Shown: positions 22,854 through 31,570 of the stretch, piece after piece | Position numbering within the stretch: the first letter of the stretch is position 1 | Layout of the letters: the number at the start of each line of letters is the position of its first letter | Source: Pleomorphomonas diazotrophica | GTDB lineage: Bacteria > Pseudomonadota > Alphaproteobacteria > Rhizobiales > Pleomorphomonadaceae | Direction of reading: 5' to 3' | DNA: 64,000 nucleotides | Assembly (NCBI RefSeq): GCF_002844595.1 | Contig: NZ_PJNW01000002.1 | Coordinates: 496,001 to 560,000, forward strand | Position numbers and translations under genes: made by a program | Notes under the pieces: model-generated | Databases searched by the model: none | The model's input: only the letters and a program-made list of their open reading frames with translations | What the model was told of the DNA's origin: nothing

Positions 22854-23690
22854 ATGCTGCGTCGTACCTTCGTCACCGCTGCGGCGTCCATGCTGGTCGC
22901 CCTTGGCATGTTCCATCCGGCCGAGGCCGAGGAACGGTTCATCACGGTCGCGTCCACGACGTCGACCCAGGACTCGGGGCTTTTCGACGCCTTGCTGCCG
23001 GCGTTCACCGCGAAAACCGGCATCACCGTGAAGGTCATCGCGCAGGGAACCGGACAGGCGCTCGACACGGCCCGTCGCGGTGACGCCGATGTTGTCTTCG
23101 TGCATGCCAAGGCTCAGGAGCTCAAGTTCCTGGAGGACGGCTTCGGCGTGAAGCGCTACCCGGTGATGTACAACGATTTCGTCGTCGTTGGACCCAAGAG
23201 CGATCCGGCCGGCATCGCCGGCGGCAAGGATGTTGCCGCCGCCTTCAAGGCGATTGCCGAGAAGAAAGCCCCCTTCGTCTCTCGTGGGGACAAGTCCGGG
23301 ACCCATAGCGCGGAACTGAAGCTCTGGACGGCGGCCGGCATCGATCTGCCGGCGGTGCGGGGCGAATGGTACCGGGAGATCGGACAGGGCATGGGGGCGA
23401 CGCTGAATACCGCGAACGCCATGGTCGCCTACACGCTGTCGGACCGCGGCACCTGGATCGCCTTTGCCAACAAGGGCGACCTCGGGATCGTCGTCGAAGG
23501 CGATAAGAAGCTGTTCAACCAATACGGCGTCATGCTGGTCAATCCGACGAAGATCCCGACGGTCAAGGTCGACGACGGTCAGGCCTTCATTGACTGGCTC
23601 ATCTCGCCGGAAGGGCAGGCGATGATCGCAGGCTATCGCATCGGCGATCAGCAGCTCTTCTTCCCGAACGCCGACGATCCCAAGGCCTGA
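22854..23690 (+). CDS. tupA: Tungstate-binding periplasmic protein TupA
   Basis: 278 residues with an N-terminal signal peptide (MLRRTFVTAAASMLVALGM to about AEA). The mature protein starts with the TupA hallmark VASTTSTQDSGLFDALL, whose Thr/Ser residues bind the oxoanion. It continues with GTGQALDTARRGDADVVFVHA. TupA proteins strongly prefer tungstate over molybdate, unlike ModA. It ends the tupBCA set; moaA follows after about 60 bases. The binding-protein gene coming last in the ABC unit is less usual. Confidence 0.94.
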   Translation: MLRRTFVTAAASMLVALGMFHPAEAEERFITVASTTSTQDSGLFDALLPAFTAKTGITVKVIAQGTGQALDTARRGDADVVFVHAKAQELKFLEDGFGVKRYPVMYNDFVVVGPKSDPAGIAGGKDVAAAFKAIAEKKAPFVSRGDKSGTHSAELKLWTAAGIDLPAVRGEWYREIGQGMGATLNTANAMVAYTLSDRGTWIAFANKGDLGIVVEGDKKLFNQYGVMLVNPTKIPTVKVDDGQAFIDWLISPEGQAMIAGYRIGDQQLFFPNADDPKA

Positions 23691-23752
23691 CCGCTACCAG
23701 CGCCCGGAGATGCCGTGCGCTTCGATGAGCCTCAGTGAGCCGCGGAGAGCGA

Positions 23753-24754
23753 ATGATGCAGCCCAGACTCGTTGATACCTTTGGTCGAGAAATCACCTAT
23801 CTCAGGGTCTCGGTGACCGATCGGTGCAACCTGCGCTGCCGCTATTGCATGGCCGGCGACGTTTCCTTCTCGCCGCGTCAGGACGTGCTGACTATCGAGG
23901 AACTCGGGTCTCTGACCTCGGCCTTCGTCGCCTGTGGCATCCGGAAAGTCCGGATCACAGGCGGCGAACCCTTGGTGCGCAAGGGTATCATGCACCTTGT
24001 CGAGGGGCTGTCGCGCCATCTGCGGACCGGCGCGCTCGACGAACTCTGCATGACCACCAACGGCGTGCTGCTGTCCAAGTATGCGCGCGGCCTAGCCGAC
24101 TGCGGCGTGCGCCGACTGAATGTTTCGCTCGACACGCTCGATCCCGAACGGTTTGCCGAGATCACCAGCGGCGGCGATCTCGATACGGTGCTGAAGGGGA
24201 TCGACGCGGCCCGCGACGCTGGCCTGGCAATCAAGCTCAATGCCGTGGCCCAGAAGGGCTACATCGAGCAGGATGCCGAGGCTCTCGTCCGGTTCGCCCA
24301 GGACAGGCATCTGGACATCACCTTCATCGAGACCATGCCGCTCGGCGAGGTCCGGAACAATTGCGCCGATCATTATCTGCCGCTTGACGAGTTGCGACGG
24401 CTGATCGAGCGTCGCTGGAAGCTGATCGACACCGACGAGTCGAGCGGTGGTCCGGCGCGCTATGTGCGAGTGGCCAACACCGGCGGCCTGATCGGCTTCA
24501 TCACGGCGTTGAGCCACTGCTTCTGTGGCGATTGCAACCGTATCCGCCTCAGCGCCACCGGGTCTCTTTACACGTGTTTGGGCCACGAAGACGCCACCGA
24601 TCTGCGCGGGCTCGTGCGTCAGGGCGCCGACTTGGAGACCATCGAGAATGCAATCCACGGCGCTGTTGCCGCCAAGCCCAAGTCACATGGGTTCGGCACG
24701 AGCCCGGGGCGGGAGCCGGCGTTGAAGAGGCACATGTCGGTGTTGGGCGGATAG
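23753..24754 (+). CDS. moaA: GTP 3',8-cyclase MoaA
   Basis: A radical-SAM enzyme of 333 residues catalysing the first step of molybdopterin synthesis, GTP to 3',8-cyclo-GTP. The N-terminal SAM cluster motif is CNLRCRYC and the second cluster motif is CFCGDCNRIRL with a further Cys 13 residues on (SLYTC). The C-terminus ends in GG, required for activity in MoaA. The start at ATG 23753 (or 23756) follows GGAGAG; a GTG at 23735 is less likely. It sits just after tupA, so cofactor precursor synthesis and metal import are co-located. Confidence 0.95.
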   Translation: MMQPRLVDTFGREITYLRVSVTDRCNLRCRYCMAGDVSFSPRQDVLTIEELGSLTSAFVACGIRKVRITGGEPLVRKGIMHLVEGLSRHLRTGALDELCMTTNGVLLSKYARGLADCGVRRLNVSLDTLDPERFAEITSGGDLDTVLKGIDAARDAGLAIKLNAVAQKGYIEQDAEALVRFAQDRHLDITFIETMPLGEVRNNCADHYLPLDELRRLIERRWKLIDTDESSGGPARYVRVANTGGLIGFITALSHCFCGDCNRIRLSATGSLYTCLGHEDATDLRGLVRQGADLETIENAIHGAVAAKPKSHGFGTSPGREPALKRHMSVLGG

Positions 24755-24825
24755 CGCTTCGGCCGCATTGCTTATCACTTCAGCAACTTGCGTCCCTGTA
24801 GGATGGTCGTCACAGGGGACTTTCG

Positions 24826-26565
24826 ATGATGACCAACGCCGCGCTCGATCTCCGCGAAATGGTGGTGTTTCTCGCGGCCGCCGGCGTCGTGCTGCCCTTC
24901 ATGCATCGTCTGCGCATCAGCCCGATCATCGGCTTCGTCGGCATCGGCCTGCTGCTCGGTCCGGGCGGACTTGGGCGCTTTTCGGGAATGGTGCCGGGTA
25001 TCGACTTCCTGCTGATCACCGATCGTGCCGGAATCGCCGTTCTCTCCGAACTCGGGCTGGTGTTTCTGCTGTTCATGATCGGCCTCGAACTGTCTCTCGA
25101 TCGGCTTTGGGCGATGCGGGTGCGGGTGTTCGGCATGGGTGGCGCCCAGATGGTTGCCACGGCCACGGTCATGATCGTCTTGCTGCTGACGGCAGGCCTG
25201 CCTCTTCCGGCGGCCATCGTCATCGGTTCCGCCCTGTCGATGTCGTCAACGGCCATCGTCATGCAGATCCTTGCCGAGCGTGGCGCGGTCGGCGGCCGCC
25301 TCGGTCGCTCGGCGTTGGCCGTTCTGCTGTTTCAGGATCTGGCGGTCATCCCGATTCTCTTGATGACACAGGCCTTTGGCGACCGGAGCGGGCAGCCCGT
25401 CGTCCTCGATCTGGCCTTCGCCGCGATCAAGGCGGCAATCGCCGTCGCCGTGATCCTGGCACTTGGTCGTCTTCTGCTCCGCCCCCTGTTTCGCATGGTC
25501 ATTGCAACCGGCATCCGCGAGCTGTTCCTGGCTCTCGTTCTCGTCACGGCGATCGGCACGGCGGTTCTGACGGAAACGATCGGCTTGTCGCTGGCGCTCG
25601 GGGCCTTTCTTGCCGGCCTCCTCGTTTCCGAGACCGAATACCGCCATCAGATCGCCGTCGACATCGAACCGGTGAAGGGCCTGTTGCTTGGCGTTTTCTT
25701 CGTATCCGTCGGGCTTGGCATCGATCTCGACCGCGTCGTTGCCGCGCCCTTCCTGCATCTCGGGGCACTGATCGGCTTTCTGGTCATCAAGGCGACCGTA
25801 TTGCTGGCGGTATGCCTGGCGATCGGACTTCCCAAGTCCCTGATGGCCGAGTTGTCGCTGCTGCTCGCCGGCGGAAGTGAGTTCGTCTTCGTCGTGGTCG
25901 GCATCGCCGGCGGTTTCGGCCTGATCACGACGGAAGCGAGTAGCCTGATCGTGGTGGTGGTTGGCCTCTCCATGCTGTCTGCGCCGACGGTTGGCGTCAT
26001 TACCCGACGTGTCGTCCCGCACCTCCTGCGCAACGAAAAGCCGGTTCCCGACCTGCCGCCGGAGGAAGAGGACGGCCACGTCGTGGTCGCGGGCTACGGT
26101 CGTGTCGGCCGGGCGGTTGGCGGTGCGCTCCGGGAAGCGGGCATTCCGATTGCTGCGGTCGACTCGGATGCGCTCATAGTGGGCGCCCTGCGCAAGACCG
26201 GCGTTGCCATTCATTGGGGCAACGCCATCCATCGTCCGCTCCTCAAACGGCTTGGAACCGGCAGGGCGGCGGCGCTCGTCGTCACCATGAACGATACGGC
26301 TGCGGCCGCCGATGTCGTTCGTGTCGCCCGGGCGGAATGGCCTGATTTGCCGATCTTTGCCCGTGCCCATGATACGCAGCATGCCCGGCTGTTGCTGGAA
26401 TCAGGGGCCTCCAAAGTCGTTCTATTGCCGCTTGAGGCGAGCTTGCAGCTCGCCGAAGCCGTTCTTTCCGCGACGGGCGTCCCGGACGAGGTGGCCCATG
26501 CGATCACCGGTGCCGAGCGCGATCGCCAGCTAGCGGCGTTGCTCCCGCCTGCCGTCCTGGGGTAG
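24826..26565 (+). CDS. CPA2-family cation:proton antiporter with TrkA-N domain (YbaL/KefB-like)
   Basis: 579 residues. About 12 membrane helices make up the Na+/H+-exchanger domain (to about residue 395), with LSMSSTAIVMQIL and LLFQDLAVIPILL typical of the CPA2 core. A cytosolic NAD-binding TrkA-N domain follows, with GYGRVGRAVGGAL. There is no TrkA-C domain. Family members move K+ or Na+ out against protons, or act as glutathione-gated K+ efflux. It follows moaA by 70 bases but has no obvious link to tungsten; it is probably a separate gene with AGGGGAC as ribosome binding site. Confidence 0.9.
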   Translation: MMTNAALDLREMVVFLAAAGVVLPFMHRLRISPIIGFVGIGLLLGPGGLGRFSGMVPGIDFLLITDRAGIAVLSELGLVFLLFMIGLELSLDRLWAMRVRVFGMGGAQMVATATVMIVLLLTAGLPLPAAIVIGSALSMSSTAIVMQILAERGAVGGRLGRSALAVLLFQDLAVIPILLMTQAFGDRSGQPVVLDLAFAAIKAAIAVAVILALGRLLLRPLFRMVIATGIRELFLALVLVTAIGTAVLTETIGLSLALGAFLAGLLVSETEYRHQIAVDIEPVKGLLLGVFFVSVGLGIDLDRVVAAPFLHLGALIGFLVIKATVLLAVCLAIGLPKSLMAELSLLLAGGSEFVFVVVGIAGGFGLITTEASSLIVVVVGLSMLSAPTVGVITRRVVPHLLRNEKPVPDLPPEEEDGHVVVAGYGRVGRAVGGALREAGIPIAAVDSDALIVGALRKTGVAIHWGNAIHRPLLKRLGTGRAAALVVTMNDTAAAADVVRVARAEWPDLPIFARAHDTQHARLLLESGASKVVLLPLEASLQLAEAVLSATGVPDEVAHAITGAERDRQLAALLPPAVLG

Positions 26566-26724
26566 CCGCCTCCGCCAGCGCTGCCGATCGCTAAGCCGTT
26601 AGGCGCGATTCCTGCCTTTTGCACAGGATGGTTCAGGGGTGGTGAAGGACCCTATCTTGAACGCTGTCCTCCGGTAGACGATAGCTTTGCCCAATAAACA
26701 ATACTGGGCAGGGGCGAAGCGAAC

Positions 26725-28080
26725 ATGTCTCAAGGTCGCGACGGGTTTACCACGACGTTCGGTGCACTGATGGCCACCCTCGGGTCGGCCGTCGGTCTCG
26801 GCAATATCTGGAAGTTTCCATCGTTGACCGGCACCAACGGCGGCGCGGGTTTTCTTCTGGTCTATCTCGCAGCCACCATTCTGGTCGGTCTGCCGGTGAT
26901 GATTTCCGAGATCATGCTCGGCCGGACGGCGCGGGCCGACGCGATCACCACCTTCGACAAGCTGGCCCCGAGGAACCAGTGGTGGTGGAAGGCGATCGGC
27001 TGGATGGGCTTTGCCGCCGCGCTTCTCATCATGGCCTTCTATTCCGAGGTGGCCGGCTGGGTTTACGCCTATATCTTCAAGTCGCTGACCGGCGAGATCG
27101 CCACCACCGACCCGAAGGCGGCCGAGGTGGTGTTCGGCCAGCTCGTGTCCAACCCCTGGTCTTCGCTGATCTGGCAGTGGGTGGTGCTCGGCCTCACCGG
27201 CTTCATCATTGCCTTCGGCGTCTCCAAGGGCATTGAGGCGGTGACGCGCCGGCTGATGCCGCTCTTGTTCATCCTGCTGCTGATCCTCTGTGTCCGCAGC
27301 CTGACCCTGTCGGGCGCCGGAGACGGGCTGGCCTTCCTGTTCAACCCGGACTTCGCCAAGATCACCCCCGCGGTGATGCTCACGGCGCTCGGTCTCGCCT
27401 TCTTCAAGCTGTCGCTCGGCATGGGCACCATGCTGACCTACGGCAGTTATTTCCGCGAGGACCAGAACATCGCCAAGACGGCGACGCGGGTGATGCTCGC
27501 CGACCTCTCGGTGTCGCTGCTCGCCGGCATCGCCATATTCCCGGCCGTGTTCGCCTTTGGCTTCGAGCCGGCAGCCGGCCCCTCGCTGGTCTTCATGACC
27601 ATTCCGGCCGTGTTCACCTCGATGCCGGGCGGCACCGTGTTCATGGCCTTGTTCTTCCTGCTGACGGCCATCGCCAGCGTCGGGGCCATCCTGTCCCTGC
27701 TCGAAGTGGTGGTGGCCATCCTGTCGGAGCGCTTCGGCCTGCCGAGGAAGGCGGCGGCGATCAGCACCATCGCCATGATCGCCGTGTTCGGCGTGCCGGC
27801 GGCGCTGTCGCAGGGCGTGATGGCCGATTACAAGATCTTCGGCCTCAATCCGTTCGACCTGTTCGACTTCCTGAGCTCGAACATCCTGCTTCCGGTCGGC
27901 GGCATCCTGATCTGCCTGTTCGTCGGCTGGGTCTATGGTCTGGCGGCGCCCGAAAAGCGGCTCGCCGAAGCAGGAACGTCGGTTCAGCGTGTGGTGATCC
28001 GCAGCGTGTTCTTCCTCGTCCGTTTCGTGGCGCCGGTGGCCATCGCCATAGTGCTGCTGAACGGGTTGGGCGCGTTCTGA
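26725..28080 (+). CDS. Neurotransmitter:sodium symporter (NSS) family transporter
   Basis: 451 residues with 11-12 predicted membrane helices. The first helix carries the family signature GSAVGLGNIWKFPSLTGTNGGAG, the unwound region that binds Na+ and substrate (written here in two overlapping parts: GSAVGLGNIWKFP and SLTGTNGGAG). Bacterial members such as LeuT, TnaT and MhsT import amino acids with sodium. Exact substrate is unknown. The gene stands alone, with a 159-base gap upstream and a strong hairpin downstream. Confidence 0.92.
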   Translation: MSQGRDGFTTTFGALMATLGSAVGLGNIWKFPSLTGTNGGAGFLLVYLAATILVGLPVMISEIMLGRTARADAITTFDKLAPRNQWWWKAIGWMGFAAALLIMAFYSEVAGWVYAYIFKSLTGEIATTDPKAAEVVFGQLVSNPWSSLIWQWVVLGLTGFIIAFGVSKGIEAVTRRLMPLLFILLLILCVRSLTLSGAGDGLAFLFNPDFAKITPAVMLTALGLAFFKLSLGMGTMLTYGSYFREDQNIAKTATRVMLADLSVSLLAGIAIFPAVFAFGFEPAAGPSLVFMTIPAVFTSMPGGTVFMALFFLLTAIASVGAILSLLEVVVAILSERFGLPRKAAAISTIAMIAVFGVPAALSQGVMADYKIFGLNPFDLFDFLSSNILLPVGGILICLFVGWVYGLAAPEKRLAEAGTSVQRVVIRSVFFLVRFVAPVAIAIVLLNGLGAF

Positions 28081-28094
28081 CGGGTTCGGTTTTT

Positions 28095-28128
28095 CCGGAA
28101 GGCGCCTGAGCGATTGGGCGTCTTCCGG
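28095..28128. terminator. 12-bp hairpin between convergent genes
   Basis: CCGGAAGGCGCC (28095-28106) pairs with GGCGTCTTCCGG (28117-28128), with one G-T pair and a 10-nt loop. It lies between the convergent NSS and UPF0045 genes. No T-run follows on either strand, so it may act as a 3' end stabiliser or a weak bidirectional terminator. Confidence 0.55.
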
Positions 28129-28145
28129 CCATCGGGTTAAGGGTC

Positions 28146-28457
28146 TCAGCCCGTGCTGAGCTTGCGACCCAACCGGTCTTCGACCGAGGCGATCTTGGTG
28201 GCAAGGCGGCTCGTCTCTCCTTCGCGATAGTCGACCTTGAGCGCTACCTCGACGCGCGGACAGTCAGCACGCATCGCCTGGAAGCATTGGGTCACCACCG
28301 CCATCACCTCGTTCCATTCGCCCTCGAGGATCGTACCCATGGGGGTGAGCTGATAGGCAACGCCGCTTTTGTCGATGATGTCGAGCGAGCGGGCGACATA
28401 GGGGCTTAGGCTTTCGCCCTTGCCGACGGGGTACATCGCAAATTCCAGAAGGACCAT
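28146..28457 (-). CDS. MTH1187/UPF0045 family thiamine-binding protein
   Basis: 103 residues with a ferredoxin-like fold pattern: VLLEFAMYPVGKGESLSPYV, then SGVAYQLTPMGTILEGEW and RVEVALKVDYREG. The family (YkoF-related, MTH1187) binds thiamine or related ligands in the cytosol and is usually 95-105 residues. AAGGA lies 8 bases before the ATG. It is a single gene convergent with the NSS transporter. Function in the cell is not well established for the family. Confidence 0.88.
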   Translation of the reverse strand: MVLLEFAMYPVGKGESLSPYVARSLDIIDKSGVAYQLTPMGTILEGEWNEVMAVVTQCFQAMRADCPRVEVALKVDYREGETSRLATKIASVEDRLGRKLSTG

Positions 28458-28542
28458 CTGAGTTCCTTTCGCGGCCTGATGGCTGGTTCGGTGTTCTGGC
28501 TGGACTCAGCTTAGGGCGGCTGAATCCCGGCGATCTCGTCTC

Positions 28543-29442
28543 TTACGCCGCTTGGCGCATGAATCGCCCTGGCGGCAGGCCGACATGCCGGCTGAAAGCC
28601 GTGCTGAAGGTGCTGGCGGAACCGTAGCCGATCCGTCTCGCGACCTCCTCCAGGGCCATGTCGCCATTGCGCAGCAAGGTCTTGGCGAGCGCCATGCGCC
28701 AGGACAGCAGATATTCCATGGGGCGGACGCCAACCGTGCGGGTGAAGCGGCCGAAGAAAGCAGAGCGCGACATGCCCGCCGCGCGCGCGAGCTCCGGCAC
28801 CGTCCATGCCCGTTCGACATCGCCATGCACCAGGCGAAGCGCAACGGCGATGCGCGGATCGGCCAACCCACGCAACAGACCCGGCCGTGCTTCCTGCGTC
28901 GGCGCCGCCCGCAACGCCTCCACCAGCAGGATCTCCACGAGCCGTTCGAGGATGAGGTCGCGGCCGATGTCGTCGCGCGCCGCCTCCTCGCCAACGAGAC
29001 GAACCAGTTGCGTCAGTCGTGGCACGCCACGGATGTGGATCATGCGCGGCAGGAGCGACACGAGAAGATCGGCGTCCGGCGAGGCAAAAGCGAAATAGCC
29101 GCCGAATTGCCTGACATCTGGGGGGCCGTCGACCCGACCGTGGCGGACCTCTCGATCGGGCGGGGATGCAGTCGCCGGATCGATGCGGACCACGGGCGCC
29201 GGCTCAAATCCCGACATGGTGAAGGCCGGTGTCGCCGGCAGGAGAACGAAGTCGCCTTCCTCCAAGATGACCGGCTCCTCGCCGTCGACGGCAAGCCGGC
29301 ACCGTCCCTCGGTCACCGCACAAAAGCCCGGCTGACCGAACTCGGCGTAGCGCACCGCCCAGCGCCCGGCGCCACTGATCCCCTTGGAATAGATGGCTCG
29401 GGGCCGCAGGAGGCGGATCACATCGGAGAGTGGATCGGTCAT
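28543..29442 (-). CDS. AraC-family transcriptional regulator
   Basis: 299 residues from ATG 29442 (a TTG at 29457 would add 5). The N-terminal cupin-like domain (AraC_binding_2 type; EEGDFVLLPATPAFTM) is followed by two C-terminal helix-turn-helix motifs: PELARAAGMSRSAFFGRF and LEEVARRIGYGSASTFSTAF. It is divergent from an SDR gene 95 bases away, the usual arrangement for a regulator controlling its neighbour. Inducer unknown, though such AraC/SDR pairs often respond to the SDR substrate. Confidence 0.92.
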   Translation of the reverse strand: MTDPLSDVIRLLRPRAIYSKGISGAGRWAVRYAEFGQPGFCAVTEGRCRLAVDGEEPVILEEGDFVLLPATPAFTMSGFEPAPVVRIDPATASPPDREVRHGRVDGPPDVRQFGGYFAFASPDADLLVSLLPRMIHIRGVPRLTQLVRLVGEEAARDDIGRDLILERLVEILLVEALRAAPTQEARPGLLRGLADPRIAVALRLVHGDVERAWTVPELARAAGMSRSAFFGRFTRTVGVRPMEYLLSWRMALAKTLLRNGDMALEEVARRIGYGSASTFSTAFSRHVGLPPGRFMRQAA

Positions 29443-29480
29443 TTGGATTATTGCCAATGAAATGTGGACTAGTGATCGGC

Positions 29481-29495
29481 GATAATCCTGATAAT
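29481..29495. promoter_or_regulatory. Direct repeat GATAAT-CCT-GATAAT in the AraC/SDR divergent promoter
   Basis: Two copies of GATAAT are separated by three bases. They could be -10-like elements or part of an AraC half-site array. The region 29443-29537 is AT-rich and must contain both promoters. Confidence 0.35.
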
Positions 29496-29537
29496 GCCCG
29501 CTACAACACTCCTGTCAACGGAGAATAGGAGATTGCC

Positions 29538-30281
29538 ATGAAAACTGTGCTCATCACCGGCTGCTCGTCCGGCTACGGGTTGGAGACCGCTCGTCATTTC
29601 CACGCCCAGGGCTGGGCCGTTATTGCCACCATGCGCAACCCGCGCGAGGACCTCTTTCCGAAGTCGGATCGCATCCGCGTTCTCTCACTCGATGTAACCA
29701 ACGTCGACAGTATCGCTGCAGCCATCGAGGCAGCCGGCCCGATCGACGTGCTGGTCAACAATGCGGGCATCGGCGTGGTCGGTGCCTTCGAGGCGACGCC
29801 GATGGCGCATGTGCGCAAGGTGTTCGATACCAACACCTTCGGCGTCATGGCGATGACGCAGGCCCTCATCCCTCAGATGCGGGAGCGCCAGTCGGGCGTC
29901 ATCGTCAACGTGACCTCCAGCGTGACGCTGGCGCCGATGCCGCTTGCCGCCGCCTACACGGCCAGCAAGCAGGCCATCGAGGGCTTCACCGGGTCGCTGG
30001 CCCATGAACTCGCGGCATTCGGCATACGGGCAAAACTGGTGGAGCCCGGATATGCGCCGACGACGCGCTTTGCCGAGAACACCGACATTCCAGTCATGGA
30101 TCTCATTCCGGAAACCTATGCCGACTATGCACGTCCCATCTTCGCGGCCTTCGCCAACCCGTCGCTGACGACCAGGGAAAGTGACGTGGCCGAGGCAGTG
30201 TGGCTGGCGGCCAACGATGCCTCCGGTCGGCTGCGCTATCCAGCGGGTGCCGATGCCGTCGCTTTGGTTCAGGGTGACTGA
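29538..30281 (+). CDS. Short-chain dehydrogenase/reductase
   Basis: 247 residues, classical SDR. Cofactor motif TGCSSGYGLETARHF (TGxxxGxG), NNAG in VLVNNAGIGVVG, catalytic Ser in VTSSVTL and YTASK for Tyr/Lys. The Arg in TMRNPRED after the second strand hints at NADP preference. Probably an NAD(P)-dependent oxidoreductase of unknown substrate, controlled by the divergent AraC-type gene. GGAGAATAGGAG precedes the start. Confidence 0.92.
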   Translation: MKTVLITGCSSGYGLETARHFHAQGWAVIATMRNPREDLFPKSDRIRVLSLDVTNVDSIAAAIEAAGPIDVLVNNAGIGVVGAFEATPMAHVRKVFDTNTFGVMAMTQALIPQMRERQSGVIVNVTSSVTLAPMPLAAAYTASKQAIEGFTGSLAHELAAFGIRAKLVEPGYAPTTRFAENTDIPVMDLIPETYADYARPIFAAFANPSLTTRESDVAEAVWLAANDASGRLRYPAGADAVALVQGD

Positions 30282-30318
30282 ACCTGTTCGCGGAGAGTCG
30301 GGACACTTTCGTCAAACA

Positions 30319-30338
30319 GGAGGCGGGCCGCCGCCTCC
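30319..30338 (+). terminator. 8-bp hairpin after the SDR gene
   Basis: GGAGGCGG (30319-30326) pairs perfectly with CCGCCTCC (30331-30338) around loop GCCG, 38 bases after the SDR stop. No T-run follows. Confidence 0.45.
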
Positions 30339-30432
30339 CTTGCCGTCGCCGGATGGAGATTGTCTGCGTGCCGCCTCTGCCCTGCTGAAAGAAACGGCTT
30401 GCCGCGCCGACCGAGTGCGACAAAAATGGAAG

Positions 30433-30459
30433 TGAGATCTCTTGTTTTTCTAGATCTCA
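30433..30459. promoter_or_regulatory. Inverted repeat TGAGATCT-N11-AGATCTCA upstream of the hydrolase gene
   Basis: Perfect 8-bp arms (30433-30440 and 30452-30459) separated by 11 T-rich bases lie 56 bases before the hydrolase start. Candidate repressor operator or leader hairpin. The rest of the 30282-30515 gap shows only an 8-bp terminator-like hairpin. Confidence 0.45.
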
Positions 30460-30515
30460 ATTGCCGCGTTTATTGGTTTGTTTTCTTACGTGAAGTGTTC
30501 GTGGAGGTCACCATC

Positions 30516-31391
30516 ATGTCGACCGGAACCGAGTTCGCAAGTCACGACGAGTATTTGACCGGTAGCAGTGGTCTTCGGTTGTTTGTTCGCTCCTGGCTGC
30601 CGCAGGGCATGCCCAGAGCCGTTCTTGTCATTTGCCATGGCGTCATGGCCCATAGCGGTCATTATGTCTGGGCCGCCGAGCGAGCTGCCGAGGCGGGGTA
30701 CGTGGTCTACGCTCTCGACCTCCGGGGGCGCGGGCGGTCGGAGGGCGCGCGGTTCCTGGTGTCCAGCGTCGACGAATATGTGAGCGATCTTGCCCAGGTG
30801 ATCGCCCTGGCCCGTGACCGCAATGCCGGGCTGCCAGTGTTCCTTCTCGGGCATAGTGCCGGCGGTGTCGTGTCCTCGCTCTATGCCCTTCGGCACCAGG
30901 ACCTGCTGGACGGATTCATTTGCGAGAGCTTCGCCTATCGCGTGCCGGCACCCCAGATCGCGTTGGCGACGCTCAAGCTGTTGGCTCCGTTGATCCCAAA
31001 GGTTCCAGCCCTGAAGCTGAAAACGGAGGATTTCTCGCGCAATCCGGACGCCGTGGCAGCGCTCGATCGCGATCCGCTCATTGCGGGAGAAAAACAGCCC
31101 GTCGGCACGGTAGCGGCTCTGGTGCGCGCCGGGGACGAGCTTCGGGAGGGGTTCCCCCGAATTACCCTGCCGCTTCTCGTTCTGCACGGAACCGCGGACA
31201 AGGTAACCCTGCGGGAGGGCAGTGAGGAGTTTTTCGCGCGCGCCGGTTCGGCGGACAAAGGCCTCAAACTCTACGACGGGCATGTTCACGACCTGCTGCA
31301 GGATGTCGGACGCGAGCAGGTGATGTCCGACATTCTCGGCTGGATCGGCGAGCGCCTGCCATCGCAAAGCGGAGAAGTGTTGGCTGGATAA
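30516..31391 (+). CDS. Alpha/beta hydrolase, monoacylglycerol-lipase-like
   Basis: 291 residues. Oxyanion-hole region VICHGVMAHSGHY, nucleophile elbow FLLGHSAGGVV (Ser), acid in LHGTADKVT (Asp) and His in YDGHVHDLL complete the triad. The order and spacing resemble the Hydrolase_4/monoglyceride-lipase group, which cleaves carboxylic esters. I start at ATG 30516 because GGAGG lies 8 bases upstream and the longer frame from 30360 has no protein-like character. No signal peptide is visible, so it is probably cytosolic or membrane-associated. Confidence 0.9.
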   Translation: MSTGTEFASHDEYLTGSSGLRLFVRSWLPQGMPRAVLVICHGVMAHSGHYVWAAERAAEAGYVVYALDLRGRGRSEGARFLVSSVDEYVSDLAQVIALARDRNAGLPVFLLGHSAGGVVSSLYALRHQDLLDGFICESFAYRVPAPQIALATLKLLAPLIPKVPALKLKTEDFSRNPDAVAALDRDPLIAGEKQPVGTVAALVRAGDELREGFPRITLPLLVLHGTADKVTLREGSEEFFARAGSADKGLKLYDGHVHDLLQDVGREQVMSDILGWIGERLPSQSGEVLAG

Positions 31392-31475
31392 ACCATCCCA
31401 CCGCCTATTCGTTGATCTCGGTGCTTTTCGTCTGATCACTGAGCTTCGATTGATATCTCGTCGCCGTACTCGGAT

Positions 31476-31513
31476 AAAGAAAACCCCGTGCGTCCGGGGC
31501 GGACGGCACGGGG
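31476..31513 (-). terminator. Rho-independent terminator for the 68-residue gene
   Basis: On the minus strand the stem GCACGGGG/CCCCGTGC plus GGAC/GTCC forms a 12-bp hairpin with a single bulge, followed by TTTTCTTT. It lies 58 bases downstream of the small gene at 31571-31777. Confidence 0.8.
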
Positions 31514-31570
31514 AGAGTTGGCCGGGTGCGCGCCCACTTGGGGCGGGGGTCTAGGCACCTCGGCAGGGCG

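Noticed and set aside
24768-25880. 370-codon plus-strand frame in the antiporter region
   Set aside because: Out-of-frame with the strongly supported antiporter gene; Arg-rich product without helices.
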